DNA of 64,000 nt from Vibrio azureus (GTDB lineage Bacteria; Pseudomonadota; Gammaproteobacteria; Enterobacterales; Vibrionaceae): the NCBI RefSeq assembly GCF_002849855.1, contig NZ_CP018617.1, positions 372,001-436,000 of the forward strand. The letters run 5' to 3'. The position numbers and the translations under genes were made by a program. The notes beneath the pieces were generated by a model. That model did no database searches, was not told the DNA's origin, and saw only the letters and a program-made list of their open reading frames with translations. This document shows positions 8,273-16,350 of the stretch, in pieces (the stretch's first letter is position 1; each line of letters opens with the position of its first letter).

Positions 8273-9766
8273 TTAGGCCAGAAGCTGTTTTATGGTCAAC
8301 GGTTCTTTAGACACGCCTAACCGCTGTGCCGCTGTTAACTCGTTTATATCTTGCTCACACAAATTATGCCAAGCTCTGAATATATCTAAAAGAGGCAAAA
8401 TACTTGCAGGTCGTAATTTGCGACGTGGCTCGTTAATAAAGCATTCAAAAAGCGCCTGAAAACGATATTGGTAACCTTGGACTTGCCTTAAAGTGGCATG
8501 CTTAAACCAATTTACAGGATTGTTTTCTTCACCAGCAAGATGACAAATACCTTTTTGATGATGGATTGTATGGTGTTCTTTTGCATTTTTCTGAGTTGAA
8601 ATCATCCAGCGATCCCGCCACCAACTCATAAAAACAGTATCCAATTTTTCAGATAGTTTGTTCATGCGCCAAGAAGCTCCTTCTTCAACGTACATCAAAT
8701 TAATACGACCAGTTTGAATACGTGGTAAAAAAATGCTCATTGCTGAAGAACGTAACAAAGGATCTTGGGGGAGATAAATCGTTAAAGGACGTTCAGCATC
8801 ACACAGATCCATCAGGTGAAGATAATGAGCATATGCCGTGTAGGGAGGTCGAATTAGAGCACCTTTAGCAGGATAAGAAAAAGTAGAAAGATCACCTAAT
8901 GGGTCTTCGACATTATAACGCGCTAAGATCGTTTGATATTGCCTATCAATTTGTTGCTGTAAAGAATGAGAGAGTGAGTAAACGCGCTCATTGTTTTCAG
9001 GTTGATATTCCTGAGAGACAAAACGGGAGGTGTCATCATAAGGATTGTGTACAGAACTGCCCGTGGCTTTTTCTGTCGATGAATAATTGGTATGTTGACA
9101 AAGAACGTAACCAGATTGTGCGTCTCCTGACGCAATCCAATACACACCGTTATTACTTTTGGGTTGAAGCGGCACGAAGTGTGAAGCCAGTTCGTAATTT
9201 TGTGCATGTTTAGCCCAACGAGCATCAGTGACGGCGAGTTTTCTACGACAGCGGCTAGCGATGTGGTTGAGATTATCATAAAACGTTTTTGGGTTAATCT
9301 TCAGGGTACGACAGATTTCACGAACTGAATAGCCCTTAAAGATCAGTCCAATCAGGCTCTCATGAAATCGTAGATTTGAATTATCTCCTGACCATTTATC
9401 AACAAAAGTACTCTGGCAGTTTTTGCAGCGATAACGTTGCCTGTCACCGCTGTAGCCAAAAGCATGATAAAGATGTTTATGACTGAGGCAGGAAAGGCCA
9501 AAATTGGCACAGTGGCTATTGTTGCAGCCAGGCAGCTCATTATGATATTCCGCTTTAAGTCTCTGATACTCCTGAAAAACGTCTTGGTTATTGAGCAAAG
9601 GTGGAAAAGCACCACAACCACGACATACCATGAGAGGTCGTTTAGGGTTTGTGTGTTGCAGAATATAGCGGCTAGGTTCACTGACCCCAAAGTTTTCACA
9701 AGACAAGGTTTTACAAAAGTTGAGTTGTAAACCATTCTCGGCTGGTGGAAGATGATTATTTGACAC
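8273..9766 (-). CDS. Zinc-ribbon/HTH protein resembling IS1-type transposases (possibly domesticated)
   Basis: 497 residues. The N-terminus has several Cys pairs suited to zinc binding: C18/C23, C48/C51, C81/C86/C93 and C114/C117 (RYRCKNCQSTF). A helix-turn-helix follows at about 143-168 (GYSVREICRTLKINPKTFYD). This ribbon-plus-HTH arrangement is that of InsA of IS1 and related DDE transposases. The remaining 330 residues include GDAQSGYVLC, a possible first acidic catalytic position, but I cannot place a convincing DDE triad. No terminal inverted repeats or target duplication are evident around the gene. It may be an immobile, host-retained relative of a transposase or a DNA-binding protein of unknown role. 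Confidence 0.6.
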   Translation of the reverse strand: MSNNHLPPAENGLQLNFCKTLSCENFGVSEPSRYILQHTNPKRPLMVCRGCGAFPPLLNNQDVFQEYQRLKAEYHNELPGCNNSHCANFGLSCLSHKHLYHAFGYSGDRQRYRCKNCQSTFVDKWSGDNSNLRFHESLIGLIFKGYSVREICRTLKINPKTFYDNLNHIASRCRRKLAVTDARWAKHAQNYELASHFVPLQPKSNNGVYWIASGDAQSGYVLCQHTNYSSTEKATGSSVHNPYDDTSRFVSQEYQPENNERVYSLSHSLQQQIDRQYQTILARYNVEDPLGDLSTFSYPAKGALIRPPYTAYAHYLHLMDLCDAERPLTIYLPQDPLLRSSAMSIFLPRIQTGRINLMYVEEGASWRMNKLSEKLDTVFMSWWRDRWMISTQKNAKEHHTIHHQKGICHLAGEENNPVNWFKHATLRQVQGYQYRFQALFECFINEPRRKLRPASILPLLDIFRAWHNLCEQDINELTAAQRLGVSKEPLTIKQLLA

Positions 9767-9791
9767 GACTGCCCTCCATGGCTTTCTTCGC

Positions 9792-9811
9792 TATACCCAA
9801 GTAACCTCAAG
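9792..9811. repeat. Dispersed inverted repeat, copy 2 (half unit)
   Basis: TATACCCAAGTAACCTCAAG is an exact copy of one end of the dispersed repeat family (compare 23551 and 39803). The opposite end is not recognisable here. Confidence 0.75.
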
Positions 9812-9832
9812 CAATCTATAGATGCCAAGGTA

Positions 9833-9861
9833 TGCACAACCCGCTTTGATGGGCTGTGCAT
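9833..9861 (-). terminator. Hairpin after deoD
   Basis: GCACAACCC and GGGCTGTGC (one mismatch) form a stem around CGCTTTGAT-type loop sequence. It lies about 65 bp after the deoD stop on the minus strand. There is no clear U run, so it may stabilise the 3' end rather than terminate on its own. Confidence 0.5.
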
Positions 9862-9925
9862 CAGGTGCCATCAGAAACGCTTAACATCTGTTGATGAAGG
9901 TGTTTGATGAAGGCTAAGGAAGAGC

Positions 9926-10636
9926 TTAGATATTAATCGCTGTTTCCAGAGCGATGTTCATCATTTCATTAAATGATTTCTGGCGTTCATCAGAACTCAA
10001 CTGTTCACCGCGTGTAATGTGGTCAGAAACTGTTAAGATCGTTAAGGCTTTGGCACCTAAGTCTGCCGCAACGCCGTAAATGCCCGCAGCTTCCATATCA
10101 ACACCTAAAATGCCAAGCTTGCTCATTTTAGCAAAGATAGCCTCTTCAGGAGTGTAAAATAAATCCGTGGAGAAAACGTTGCCAACTTTAACAGGGACCT
10201 TATGAGAGCGTGCCTGGTTAACGGCTTCTTCAAGCAAGCCAAAATCAGCGATAGCAGCAAAATCATGGTTATTGAGGCGAATACGATTGACTTTCGAATC
10301 AGTAGAAGCCCCCATCGCGATTACGATATCCATAAGCTTCACGTCATCACGAACCGCACCACAGCTTCCGATACGAATAATATTTTTTACACCGTAGTTA
10401 CTGATTAACTCATGTGCGTAAATGCTGCTTGATGGAATGCCCATGCCGTGTCCCATAACAGACACTTTTTTACCTTTGTAGACTCCGGTATAGCCAAACA
10501 TATTGCGCACATCGCATATCAGTTTTGCATCATCTAGAAAGTTTTCAGCGATGAACTTTGCACGCAAAGGATCGCCTGGCATAAGAACGGTTTCAGCGAA
10601 ATCATCCGGTTTTGCATTGATGTGTGGGGTTGGCAT
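9926..10636 (-). CDS. deoD: Purine nucleoside phosphorylase, DeoD type
   Basis: 236 residues, the normal length for hexameric DeoD. It splits purine (deoxy)ribonucleosides with phosphate to free base and (deoxy)ribose-1-phosphate in nucleoside salvage. Diagnostic segments are PTPHINAK at the start (His5 reaches the neighbouring active site), [14 protein letters not shown] [14 protein letters not shown] (phosphate loop), [20 protein letters not shown] (ribose-binding Met-Glu) and [10 protein letters not shown] with the catalytic Asp. It stands alone here, without deoABC, so it may be a second deoD copy. Two near-identical sites 100-250 bp upstream (10742-10770, 10859-10887) look like operators. 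Confidence 0.95.
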   Translation of the reverse strand: MPTPHINAKPDDFAETVLMPGDPLRAKFIAENFLDDAKLICDVRNMFGYTGVYKGKKVSVMGHGMGIPSSSIYAHELISNYGVKNIIRIGSCGAVRDDVKLMDIVIAMGASTDSKVNRIRLNNHDFAAIADFGLLEEAVNQARSHKVPVKVGNVFSTDLFYTPEEAIFAKMSKLGILGVDMEAAGIYGVAADLGAKALTILTVSDHITRGEQLSSDERQKSFNEMMNIALETAINI

Positions 10637-10741
10637 AAGTGCTCTCCAAAGTTAGCTAATTCAGCAGTTTTACGTTTTTACATTGACACGTGCAGTATAA
10701 ACAAGAGCTTATATTGATTCGTTTTTTACAGTAAAAGCATC

Positions 10742-10770
10742 AATGTTAACGAAAATTGTTGAGTTTCTTT
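10742..10770. promoter_or_regulatory. deoD upstream repeated site 1
   Basis: Pattern AATGTTAAC-n-AAAA-n-TGTTGA-n-TTT-n-TT. The same pattern recurs at 10859-10887 in the same orientation, 117 bp away, differing at about four of 29 positions. The duplicated pattern is seen directly. Binding by a nucleoside-responsive repressor such as CytR or DeoR is inferred. Confidence 0.5.
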
Positions 10771-10858
10771 ACTCATAGTAAGTCGATATTAGTGGGTTAT
10801 TGAGAAGGTTCATGAGATTTAACTCACAAAAATCTGCGGTATTTAACTTATTGTCACT

Positions 10859-10887
10859 AATGTTAACCAAAAATGTTGAATTTATTT
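10859..10887. promoter_or_regulatory. deoD upstream repeated site 2
   Basis: Second copy of the 29-bp pattern described at 10742-10770. Two operators 117 bp apart, about eleven helical turns, would suit DNA looping. Confidence 0.5.
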
Positions 10888-10895
10888 ATTCTAAA

Positions 10896-10963
10896 TATAC
10901 CCAATTGATACGATCCTAAAGGTCACGACGCTGGACACAGTATCTTGAGGTTACTTGGGTATA
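10896..10963. repeat. Dispersed inverted repeat, copy 3
   Basis: Runs from TATACCCAA to CTTGAGGTTACTTGGGTATA. It is a compact 68-bp copy with both ends present in inverted orientation, between the divergent deoD and ybgA-like genes. Confidence 0.75.
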
Positions 10964-11114
10964 AAGTCGGCTTTATCTCGGAATGATTTCAGCTAACTTG
11001 ATGTATTTCGCTCGGAGAGCCACTTGCTTGGAATGGAGTGTCGATTGATCTTTTTTCTATCTAATTACGAATAATAGGTGTTGAAACTTTCCACTCTTCT
11101 TTATCCTCAAAAAA

Positions 11115-11169
11115 GTTATACAAAAATATATCTTGTACAAACTGAGATTGCTTGCTATAAGTTATACAA
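11115..11169 (+). promoter_or_regulatory. Promoter and candidate MerR operator of the photolyase operon
   Basis: TTGTAC (11133-11138) and TATAAG (11156-11161) with a 17-bp spacer make a good sigma-70 promoter. Around it are three 9-mers of the form (G/C)TT(A/G)TACAA, at 11115-11123, 11132-11140 and 11161-11169, one overlapping the -35 and one the -10. MerR-family light regulators (LitR/CarH group) are known to bind TGTACA/TATACA-like repeats across the promoters they repress. The MerR gene at 12137 is the obvious candidate to act here. Confidence 0.55.
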
Positions 11170-11196
11170 CAAAAAAAAATGTATAGGGTCTGGATT

Positions 11197-12147
11197 ATGG
11201 AATCAACAATCAAAGTCGGTATCAGTGCTTGTGTTTTGGGCGAGCGTGTTCGTTTCGATTCAGGGCATAAAATCAGTAATTTTGTCACCAAAGAACTCAT
11301 GGACTATTTCGATTTCGTCTCGGTCTGCCCCGAAGTCGGCGTTGGCATGCCCGTTCCGCGGCCAACAATTCGTTTAGTGACCAACGAAGAGCGACTGTCT
11401 TTAGTTGAGACCAAAGATCCAAGCAAGGATCACACAGATGATATGATTGCCTATTCTGAAAGCAAAACCTCGGAACTTCAGAATGAACAGTTATGCGGAT
11501 ACATTGTTTGCGCCAAATCACCGACTTGTGGAATGGAGCGAGTGAAGGTGTACAGTAAAAATAGTGCAGCAAAAGAAGGCGTAGGGCTTTATACAAAAGT
11601 ATTAATGGAGAAAATGCCATGGCTTCCTATCGAAGAAGATGGTCGTTTGAATGATCCCGTGCTCAAAGAAAACTTTATTACCCGTATTTACTGCCTTAAC
11701 GACTTCTATCAATCAATGGGTGGAGAGCCCTCACGCGGTAAAATCATTGATTTTCACTCACGCTATAAATTAACCTTAATGGCACACCACCCTGAATCCT
11801 ATCGGGCTTTAGGTCGCTTGGTCGCTAACGTTGCAGCGTACGATCTAGATACATTTTACCATCAATATCGACTCGGACTGATGTCTGCACTTAAAAACCG
11901 TGCTAGCAGAAAGAACAACACGAATGTTTTAATGCATTTACAAGGTTATTTTAAACGTTCTCTTACCGCTGAAGAGAAAGCGGAGTTGGCGAATGTGATC
12001 AGCGAGTATCGTACTGGTCTTTTACCACTGCTCGCGCCTCTCACGCTGATTAAGCACTATTTGAATGCCTATCCAGACGCATATCTGCAAAAACAGAAAT
12101 ATTTAGAACCTTACCCACAGGAGATGAGACTTCGTTATGGTTTGTAG
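11197..12147 (+). CDS. DUF523 plus DUF1722 (YbgA-like) protein
   Basis: 316 residues. The N-terminal half (about 1-160) is DUF523: VGISACVLGERVRFDSGHK, CPEVGVGMPVPRP and KSPTCGMERVKVY, with Cys residues conserved in that family. The C-terminal half (about 175-315) is DUF1722/YbgA: FHSRYKLTLMAHHPESYRALG and LMHLQGYFKRSL. In E. coli ybgA also lies next to phrB, which matches the context here and suggests a role connected with photolyase or its cofactor, not yet defined. The start at 11197 is preferred over 11179 because GGGTCTGG precedes it and the DUF523 homology begins right after. It overlaps the MerR gene by 11 bp. Confidence 0.85.
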   Translation: MESTIKVGISACVLGERVRFDSGHKISNFVTKELMDYFDFVSVCPEVGVGMPVPRPTIRLVTNEERLSLVETKDPSKDHTDDMIAYSESKTSELQNEQLCGYIVCAKSPTCGMERVKVYSKNSAAKEGVGLYTKVLMEKMPWLPIEEDGRLNDPVLKENFITRIYCLNDFYQSMGGEPSRGKIIDFHSRYKLTLMAHHPESYRALGRLVANVAAYDLDTFYHQYRLGLMSALKNRASRKNNTNVLMHLQGYFKRSLTAEEKAELANVISEYRTGLLPLLAPLTLIKHYLNAYPDAYLQKQKYLEPYPQEMRLRYGL

Positions 12148-12937
12148 CCAAGAAAAAAAGTTGTATGCAATTCGAGATGTATCAGAAATGACGGGAGTCA
12201 AGCCCGTCACTCTGAGAGCTTGGCAAAGGCGTTATAATTTAGTTCAACCGCAAAGAACAGAAAAGGGTCATCGTCTCTATCGTCAGGAAGACATTGACAC
12301 TATTAGCGAAATCCAAAGTTGGCTTTTGAAAGGGGTTGCCATTGGTAAAGTAAAGGAATTGCTTGGAAGCGTCCCACGTTCTGACGAAACTTTCGATTCA
12401 TATCAACTAGAAGAAACTGGGAAGATATTGGACGCGTTGTCTGAATTGAACCGAGGTAAAGTTGAATCGACACTCGCACAAGTGATGAAAGAATATCCAC
12501 TAGGTATTGTGATTGATAAGTTGATTAATCCAACGTTTGAGGCGCTGGAGCGAGTTAAGTCATCATTACGTTCATTACAAATCGGTTTACTTCAATCTTG
12601 TTTGATGACCCGGTTATTATTGATCATTGATGCGGAGAACAAAGCGGCATCTCTAGGGAAATGCCTGTTAGTCAGCTTTGAAAAGACACGTCCCATAGAG
12701 AGTTGGTTGCAAGCTGCGATCTTGTGTGAGCAAGGTTATCATGTGACCTTAATTGAGCACGTCGATGATGTTTCAGGCCTTGTGGGACAGCGGGCTCTAG
12801 AGCAATACAGAAACATTTTCTTTTTCTCTAATCAAGCACTTCCGCAAAAGCAAGTGGAATCGATAAAGACATTGCGAAGCCAATATCCACAGCAGGTCAA
12901 TGTGTCTCAAGTAATTGAAAAGGTGAATTATTTGTAG
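12137..12937 (+). CDS. MerR-family regulator of the photolyase operon
   Basis: 266 residues. Residues about 8-75 are a MerR winged helix: YAIRDVSEMTGVKPVTLRAW, QRRYNLVQPQRTEKGHRLY and YRQEDIDTI. The remaining 190 residues correspond in position to the cobalamin-binding region of LitR/CarH regulators, but I see no clear B12-binding Trp or His signature, so the ligand is uncertain. Its place between ybgA and phr, with repeated TTATACAA-type boxes at the operon promoter, indicates an autoregulated operon repressor or activator responding to light or oxidative signals (inference). Confidence 0.8.
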   Translation: MVCSQEKKLYAIRDVSEMTGVKPVTLRAWQRRYNLVQPQRTEKGHRLYRQEDIDTISEIQSWLLKGVAIGKVKELLGSVPRSDETFDSYQLEETGKILDALSELNRGKVESTLAQVMKEYPLGIVIDKLINPTFEALERVKSSLRSLQIGLLQSCLMTRLLLIIDAENKAASLGKCLLVSFEKTRPIESWLQAAILCEQGYHVTLIEHVDDVSGLVGQRALEQYRNIFFFSNQALPQKQVESIKTLRSQYPQQVNVSQVIEKVNYL

Positions 12938-13029
12938 TGATCGGTTTTTTGGGCATGTTTTGTCACACATAGCCTAAAACTTATTTATCCTCATACTGTT
13001 TATCCTCTAATTAAAAAGGATTTAAAAAA

Positions 13030-14445
13030 ATGATAGTGGTTTGGTTTCGACGCGATCTGAGAACACTGGATCACATGGCTTTAAAGGCTGCTTTGGAGAC
13101 TGGCTCACCTGTGGTTGCGTGTTTTGTTGCAACACCAGAACAGTGGCAGTCTCATCACATGGCACCGATACAAGCGGATCTTATTGCTCGTCGGTTAGAA
13201 TATCTAGAACAGGAACTTGCTCAACTGAATATTCCTTTACTTTATCGAGAAGTGGCCGATTTTAAGGCGGTTCCAGATCTCATGCTTCGATGGACGAACA
13301 TGTTAGAAGCGACAAGTGTGGTGGCCGTTAAGCATTATGAAGTCAACGAACAAGCGTTGGATGAGGATGTAGCAAAGGCTCTATCATCACGTGGGACTCG
13401 TTTAGATTTGGTAGAAGACAAGTGCATTCAGCCGCCCAAATACGTACTTAACAAACAAGGTGACTACTTTAAAGTATTTACACCTTTCAAACGTGCTTGG
13501 CTAAAGTCCCTAGTTCTATCACCAATTTATCAGCCTGCTGCTCAAACACCACTCGATGATGATGTTCTATCTATCCTCAAGGAGGAACAATATCATTCAG
13601 GTGTTGCTTTTACTTACCCGCGTGAGTCAAGTGATGCTTGGAAGGTGTCCACTACTGAGATTATCGAACAGCTAAGATCCTTTGTTTGGCAAAGAAGTGA
13701 GGCCTATCAAACCCAACGAGACTTTCCTGCTATCGAAGGGACAAGTCAACTTTCTCCTTATTTAGCCATTGGTGCTTTATCTGCGAGGCAATGTCTTGCA
13801 AGACTGTGTAATGAAATGCCGCCAGAGGAGTTAACTGATGGTAAAGCAACTTGGCTCAGTGAACTCATTTGGCGTGAATTCTATCAGCATTTACTGGTGT
13901 TTGAGCCAAAGCTGGTTAAGGGGGAGGGGTTTATTCCTTGGGAAAGCCGCATTCAATGGTCTTATGACCAAGAAGCGTTTGAACGTTGGAAAAATGGAAC
14001 GACGGGGTACCCGATTGTCGATGCGGCAATGCGCCAACTTAATCAAACAGGTTGGATGCATAATCGTTTACGTATGATTGTTGCTAGCTTTCTGACTAAA
14101 GACTTGCACATTGACTGGCGTTGGGGTGAGCAGTATTTCATGACCAAGCTGGTGGATGGCGACTTTGCGGCAAACAATGGGGGTTGGCAATGGTCCGCTT
14201 CGACGGGGTGTGATGGTCAGCCTTACTTTCGAATATTCAACCCGATCAGTCAAGGTGAGAAGTTTGACCCAGAAGGCCACTTTGTCCGTAAGTGGGTGCC
14301 TGAAATACAAAGCGTACCAAATAAATTCATCCATAATCCTTGGCTTTGGAGTGGCTTTATGACGCTGGATTATTTTAAGCCAATGGTTGATCACAAGGCA
14401 GAAAGAGAGATAACCTTACAGTTGTTTAAAAATGCCAAGGAATAG
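13030..14445 (+). CDS. phrB: Deoxyribodipyrimidine photo-lyase (class I CPD photolyase)
   Basis: 471 residues, as expected for E. coli-type PhrB. It repairs cyclobutane pyrimidine dimers with blue light, using FADH- and a folate antenna. The N-terminal Rossmann domain starts IVVWFRRDLRTLDH. The C-terminal FAD domain has LSELIWREFYQHLL, GWMHNRLRMIVASFL, LHIDWRWGEQYF, the DFAANNGGWQW loop and GCDGQPYFRIFNP. The Trp residues of the electron-transfer chain appear present. An AAAAGGA ribosome site precedes the ATG. It lies 92 bp after merR and 6 bp before the L,D-transpeptidase, so the four genes 11197-15378 probably form an operon. Confidence 0.95.
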   Translation: MIVVWFRRDLRTLDHMALKAALETGSPVVACFVATPEQWQSHHMAPIQADLIARRLEYLEQELAQLNIPLLYREVADFKAVPDLMLRWTNMLEATSVVAVKHYEVNEQALDEDVAKALSSRGTRLDLVEDKCIQPPKYVLNKQGDYFKVFTPFKRAWLKSLVLSPIYQPAAQTPLDDDVLSILKEEQYHSGVAFTYPRESSDAWKVSTTEIIEQLRSFVWQRSEAYQTQRDFPAIEGTSQLSPYLAIGALSARQCLARLCNEMPPEELTDGKATWLSELIWREFYQHLLVFEPKLVKGEGFIPWESRIQWSYDQEAFERWKNGTTGYPIVDAAMRQLNQTGWMHNRLRMIVASFLTKDLHIDWRWGEQYFMTKLVDGDFAANNGGWQWSASTGCDGQPYFRIFNPISQGEKFDPEGHFVRKWVPEIQSVPNKFIHNPWLWSGFMTLDYFKPMVDHKAEREITLQLFKNAKE

Positions 14446-14451
14446 AGAGAG

Positions 14452-15378
14452 ATGCCCAGTCAGCTGCGTCTGAACAAATACGTGAAACGAACGCTTTTAT
14501 CCCTATCATTATCTTTAGTAAGCAGTCTATCTTTTTCTAAGATGTATGAATTACCTGAAGACGGTGCGAGAATGATAGGTCGTATGGAAAATCATGTGGT
14601 GAAACATGGTGAGACCATGGCGAATATCGCCAAGCAATACGATGTTGGTATGCTGGCGTTAATGGCAGCAAATAAAGGTGTTGACCCTTTTCTACCTACC
14701 GAAGGGCATGTATTAACCGTCCCTACGCAGTTGATTTTACCGGATGTGGAGCACAAAGGTATTGTCATTAATCTGGCTGAGCTAAGGCTGTATTACTTCC
14801 CCCCAAAGTCAAATATCGTGCATGTTTTTCCCGTCGGTATTGGCCGCATTGGCCGAGACACGCCTGAAATGACCACCAGTATTAGTCAGAAGAGGCCGAA
14901 CCCAACTTGGACGCCACCTTCCTCGATCAGGGCAGAATACAAGGCGAAAGGCATTGAATTACCTGCCGTCGTTCCATCAGGCCCAGAAAACCCTTTAGGT
15001 ATGTTTGCGCTAAGGCTTGCCTTTGGTAACGGGGAATATCTGATCCACGGGACAAATAAAGACTTTGGCATCGGAATGCGAGTCAGTTCAGGTTGTATTC
15101 GAATGAATCCTGAAGACATAGAATGGCTCTTTGCGAAAGTACGTCGTGGAGAAAAGGTCCAAATCATCAACAAACCGGTAAAAGTCACATTGGAGCCCGA
15201 TCGAAGTGTGTTTGTTGAAGCACATGAGCCATTGACTCGAAGTAATGGAGAAAAAGACCATCTTAAAGTACCTATGGAGCTTGATTGGTGGCTACAAGAA
15301 TTTGGTATGACAAATGTAAAAGTTAAGGCTGTATTAGCGGCTCAAAATGGTGTTCCTGTGGAGATTACTTCGCTTTAA
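14452..15378 (+). CDS. L,D-transpeptidase with LysM domain (ErfK/YbiS/YcfS type)
   Basis: 308 residues, exported: the basic N-terminus and hydrophobic core LLSLSLSLVSSLSFS form a signal peptide. Residues about 48-92 are a LysM peptidoglycan-binding module (VVKHGETMANIAKQYDVGML). The YkuD catalytic domain follows, with IHGTNKDFGIGMRVSSGCIR containing the active-site His, the SxGC Cys and Arg. The enzyme forms 3-3 crosslinks in peptidoglycan or attaches Braun-type lipoprotein to it in the periplasm. It starts 6 bp after phrB, an unusual partner for a photolyase. Confidence 0.92.
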   Translation: MPSQLRLNKYVKRTLLSLSLSLVSSLSFSKMYELPEDGARMIGRMENHVVKHGETMANIAKQYDVGMLALMAANKGVDPFLPTEGHVLTVPTQLILPDVEHKGIVINLAELRLYYFPPKSNIVHVFPVGIGRIGRDTPEMTTSISQKRPNPTWTPPSSIRAEYKAKGIELPAVVPSGPENPLGMFALRLAFGNGEYLIHGTNKDFGIGMRVSSGCIRMNPEDIEWLFAKVRRGEKVQIINKPVKVTLEPDRSVFVEAHEPLTRSNGEKDHLKVPMELDWWLQEFGMTNVKVKAVLAAQNGVPVEITSL

Positions 15379-15424
15379 CTTGGTTTACGTTGTGATGAGG
15401 CGAAATTTACAATTTAGATAAAAA

Positions 15425-15448
15425 TGAGGTGCCCAGACGAGCACCTCA
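15425..15448 (-). terminator. Rho-independent terminator reading on the minus strand
   Basis: TGAGGTGC and GCACCTCA form a perfect 8-bp stem with an 8-base loop. On the minus strand it is followed by TTTTTAT, so it terminates transcription coming from the right, the direction of the IS6 remnant. On the plus strand there is no U run, though it may still stabilise the operon 3' end. Confidence 0.75.
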
Positions 15449-15575
15449 CAAACATCTTCAGTTTTTGCAGCTAGTCGACAATTTAGGGTGTCGTCAGTCG
15501 TTCGATATCTTGCTGCGATACAATCAAGATGTTCTTTAAGGCTCAAAATTGCCACATTTCTATTCGACTCAGTGA

Positions 15576-15615
15576 CCTCGCTCTGAATCAAACATCCTGA
15601 AGTCACTTGGGTATA
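15576..15615. repeat. Dispersed inverted repeat, copy 4 (right end)
   Basis: CGCTCTGAATCAAACATCC followed by TGAAGTCACTTGGGTATA is the right-end form of the family, shared with 36741 and 39884. Confidence 0.75.
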
Positions 15616-15802
15616 TTTATTTAGCTTCAAATTTGAAATCGGATAATAGCTGACCTTTGTCAAAGGGTACGAATTTAGAACCGTCATTGTATGCACCTGC
15701 AACATATTTGTTATTTTAGTGATAGTTGGCCAGTATAATGGGTTGGTTCCCTCTAACCTAGTATGGTAAAGGTATGACCGTAATACCTTACTCTATTGGC
15801 CG

Positions 15803-16045
15803 TTACTCCCTTGGTGTTAAAGGCATATCTAGCTTCTGTGACAGCAAATCCAACATCCATATTCCTTCAAAACCTTGAATCGTTGCCCAAGCCTGCTTTC
15901 GCACTTTGAAGCCAGCGTTGACATGAACGACATCCACTCTACGCTCGAGTTTTATCTCTTCAATATCGCGATGACCAAGTCTGTAAGAAAGGTAATAACG
16001 AATAGCTTTAAGAATGATTTCTGAAGGGAAATGGCAGCCTACAAA
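15803..16045 (-). pseudogene. IS6-family transposase remnant with in-frame internal deletion
   Basis: An 80-codon open stretch on the minus strand ends in a stop at 15803-15805 and has no start codon. The first 42 codons read like the IS6/IS26 N-terminus (HFPSEIILKAIRYY, then HRDIEEIKLERRVDV). The next 25 match its C-terminus (GFKVRKQAWATIQGFE). The whole DDE catalytic core, over 100 residues, is missing between them, yet the frame is kept. It is a dead insertion-sequence fossil. Terminal inverted repeats are not clearly seen. This gene is absent from simple start-to-stop ORF lists because it lacks an ATG. Confidence 0.65.
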
Positions 16046-16280
16046 TATGAGGGTGGGTCTTTAGTATTTATTTTATCGCTAATTACACATATAAGATGTC
16101 ACTTAGAGTGTGATTATATATTTTTATTTTTAGTAAATCACTGATTTTTATTTACTTTATTTGTGATTTCTTTTTTTTACTTTCCTAAAGGCTTCAGGAT
16201 TTTTATCTTAATTATCTCTGGATTTGCCTCCTCTGCGGTATCTCCATGAAGAAAATTATGGGTAGTTAATAAAAGGTTTA
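16046..16280. other. AT-rich intergenic stretch before the OmpA-family operon
   Basis: No gene seen. The sequence is very AT-rich (long runs such as TTTTTATTTTTAGTAAATC near 16120-16140) and must hold the promoter of the 16281-20087 genes. No clear operator was recognised. Confidence 0.4.
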
Positions 16281-16349
16281 ATGATGAAAAAACGTGTAAT
16301 GGTTGACGTGGGTGACGTATTTCCTTTCGATTATTTTTTGGGTTTATAG
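16281..16349 (+). CDS. Possible 22-residue leader ORF
   Basis: ATG at 16281 opens 22 codons (MMKKRVMVDVGDVFPFDYF, then LGL) ending in TAG at 16347-16349, one base before the ATG of the OmpA-family gene at 16351. An AAAAGG stretch lies before it. The main gene has only a weak ribosome site of its own, so translation may be coupled through this ORF. It could instead be chance. Confidence 0.35.
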   Translation: MMKKRVMVDVGDVFPFDYFLGL

Positions 16350-16350
16350 T

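Noticed and set aside
8923..9861. Several overlapping ORFs on both strands inside and beyond the zinc-ribbon gene
   Set aside because: The 497-codon frame has the Cys pairs and the HTH; the others have no recognisable content.
11045..11075. Possible ECF sigma (singlet-oxygen type) promoter TGATC...CGAA upstream of the photolyase operon
   Set aside because: The -10 part is poor and a much better sigma-70 promoter lies at 11133-11161.
15385..15705. 106-codon minus-strand ORF after the L,D-transpeptidase
   Set aside because: It crosses a terminator hairpin and a copy of the dispersed repeat, has no convincing ribosome site and no protein-like pattern.
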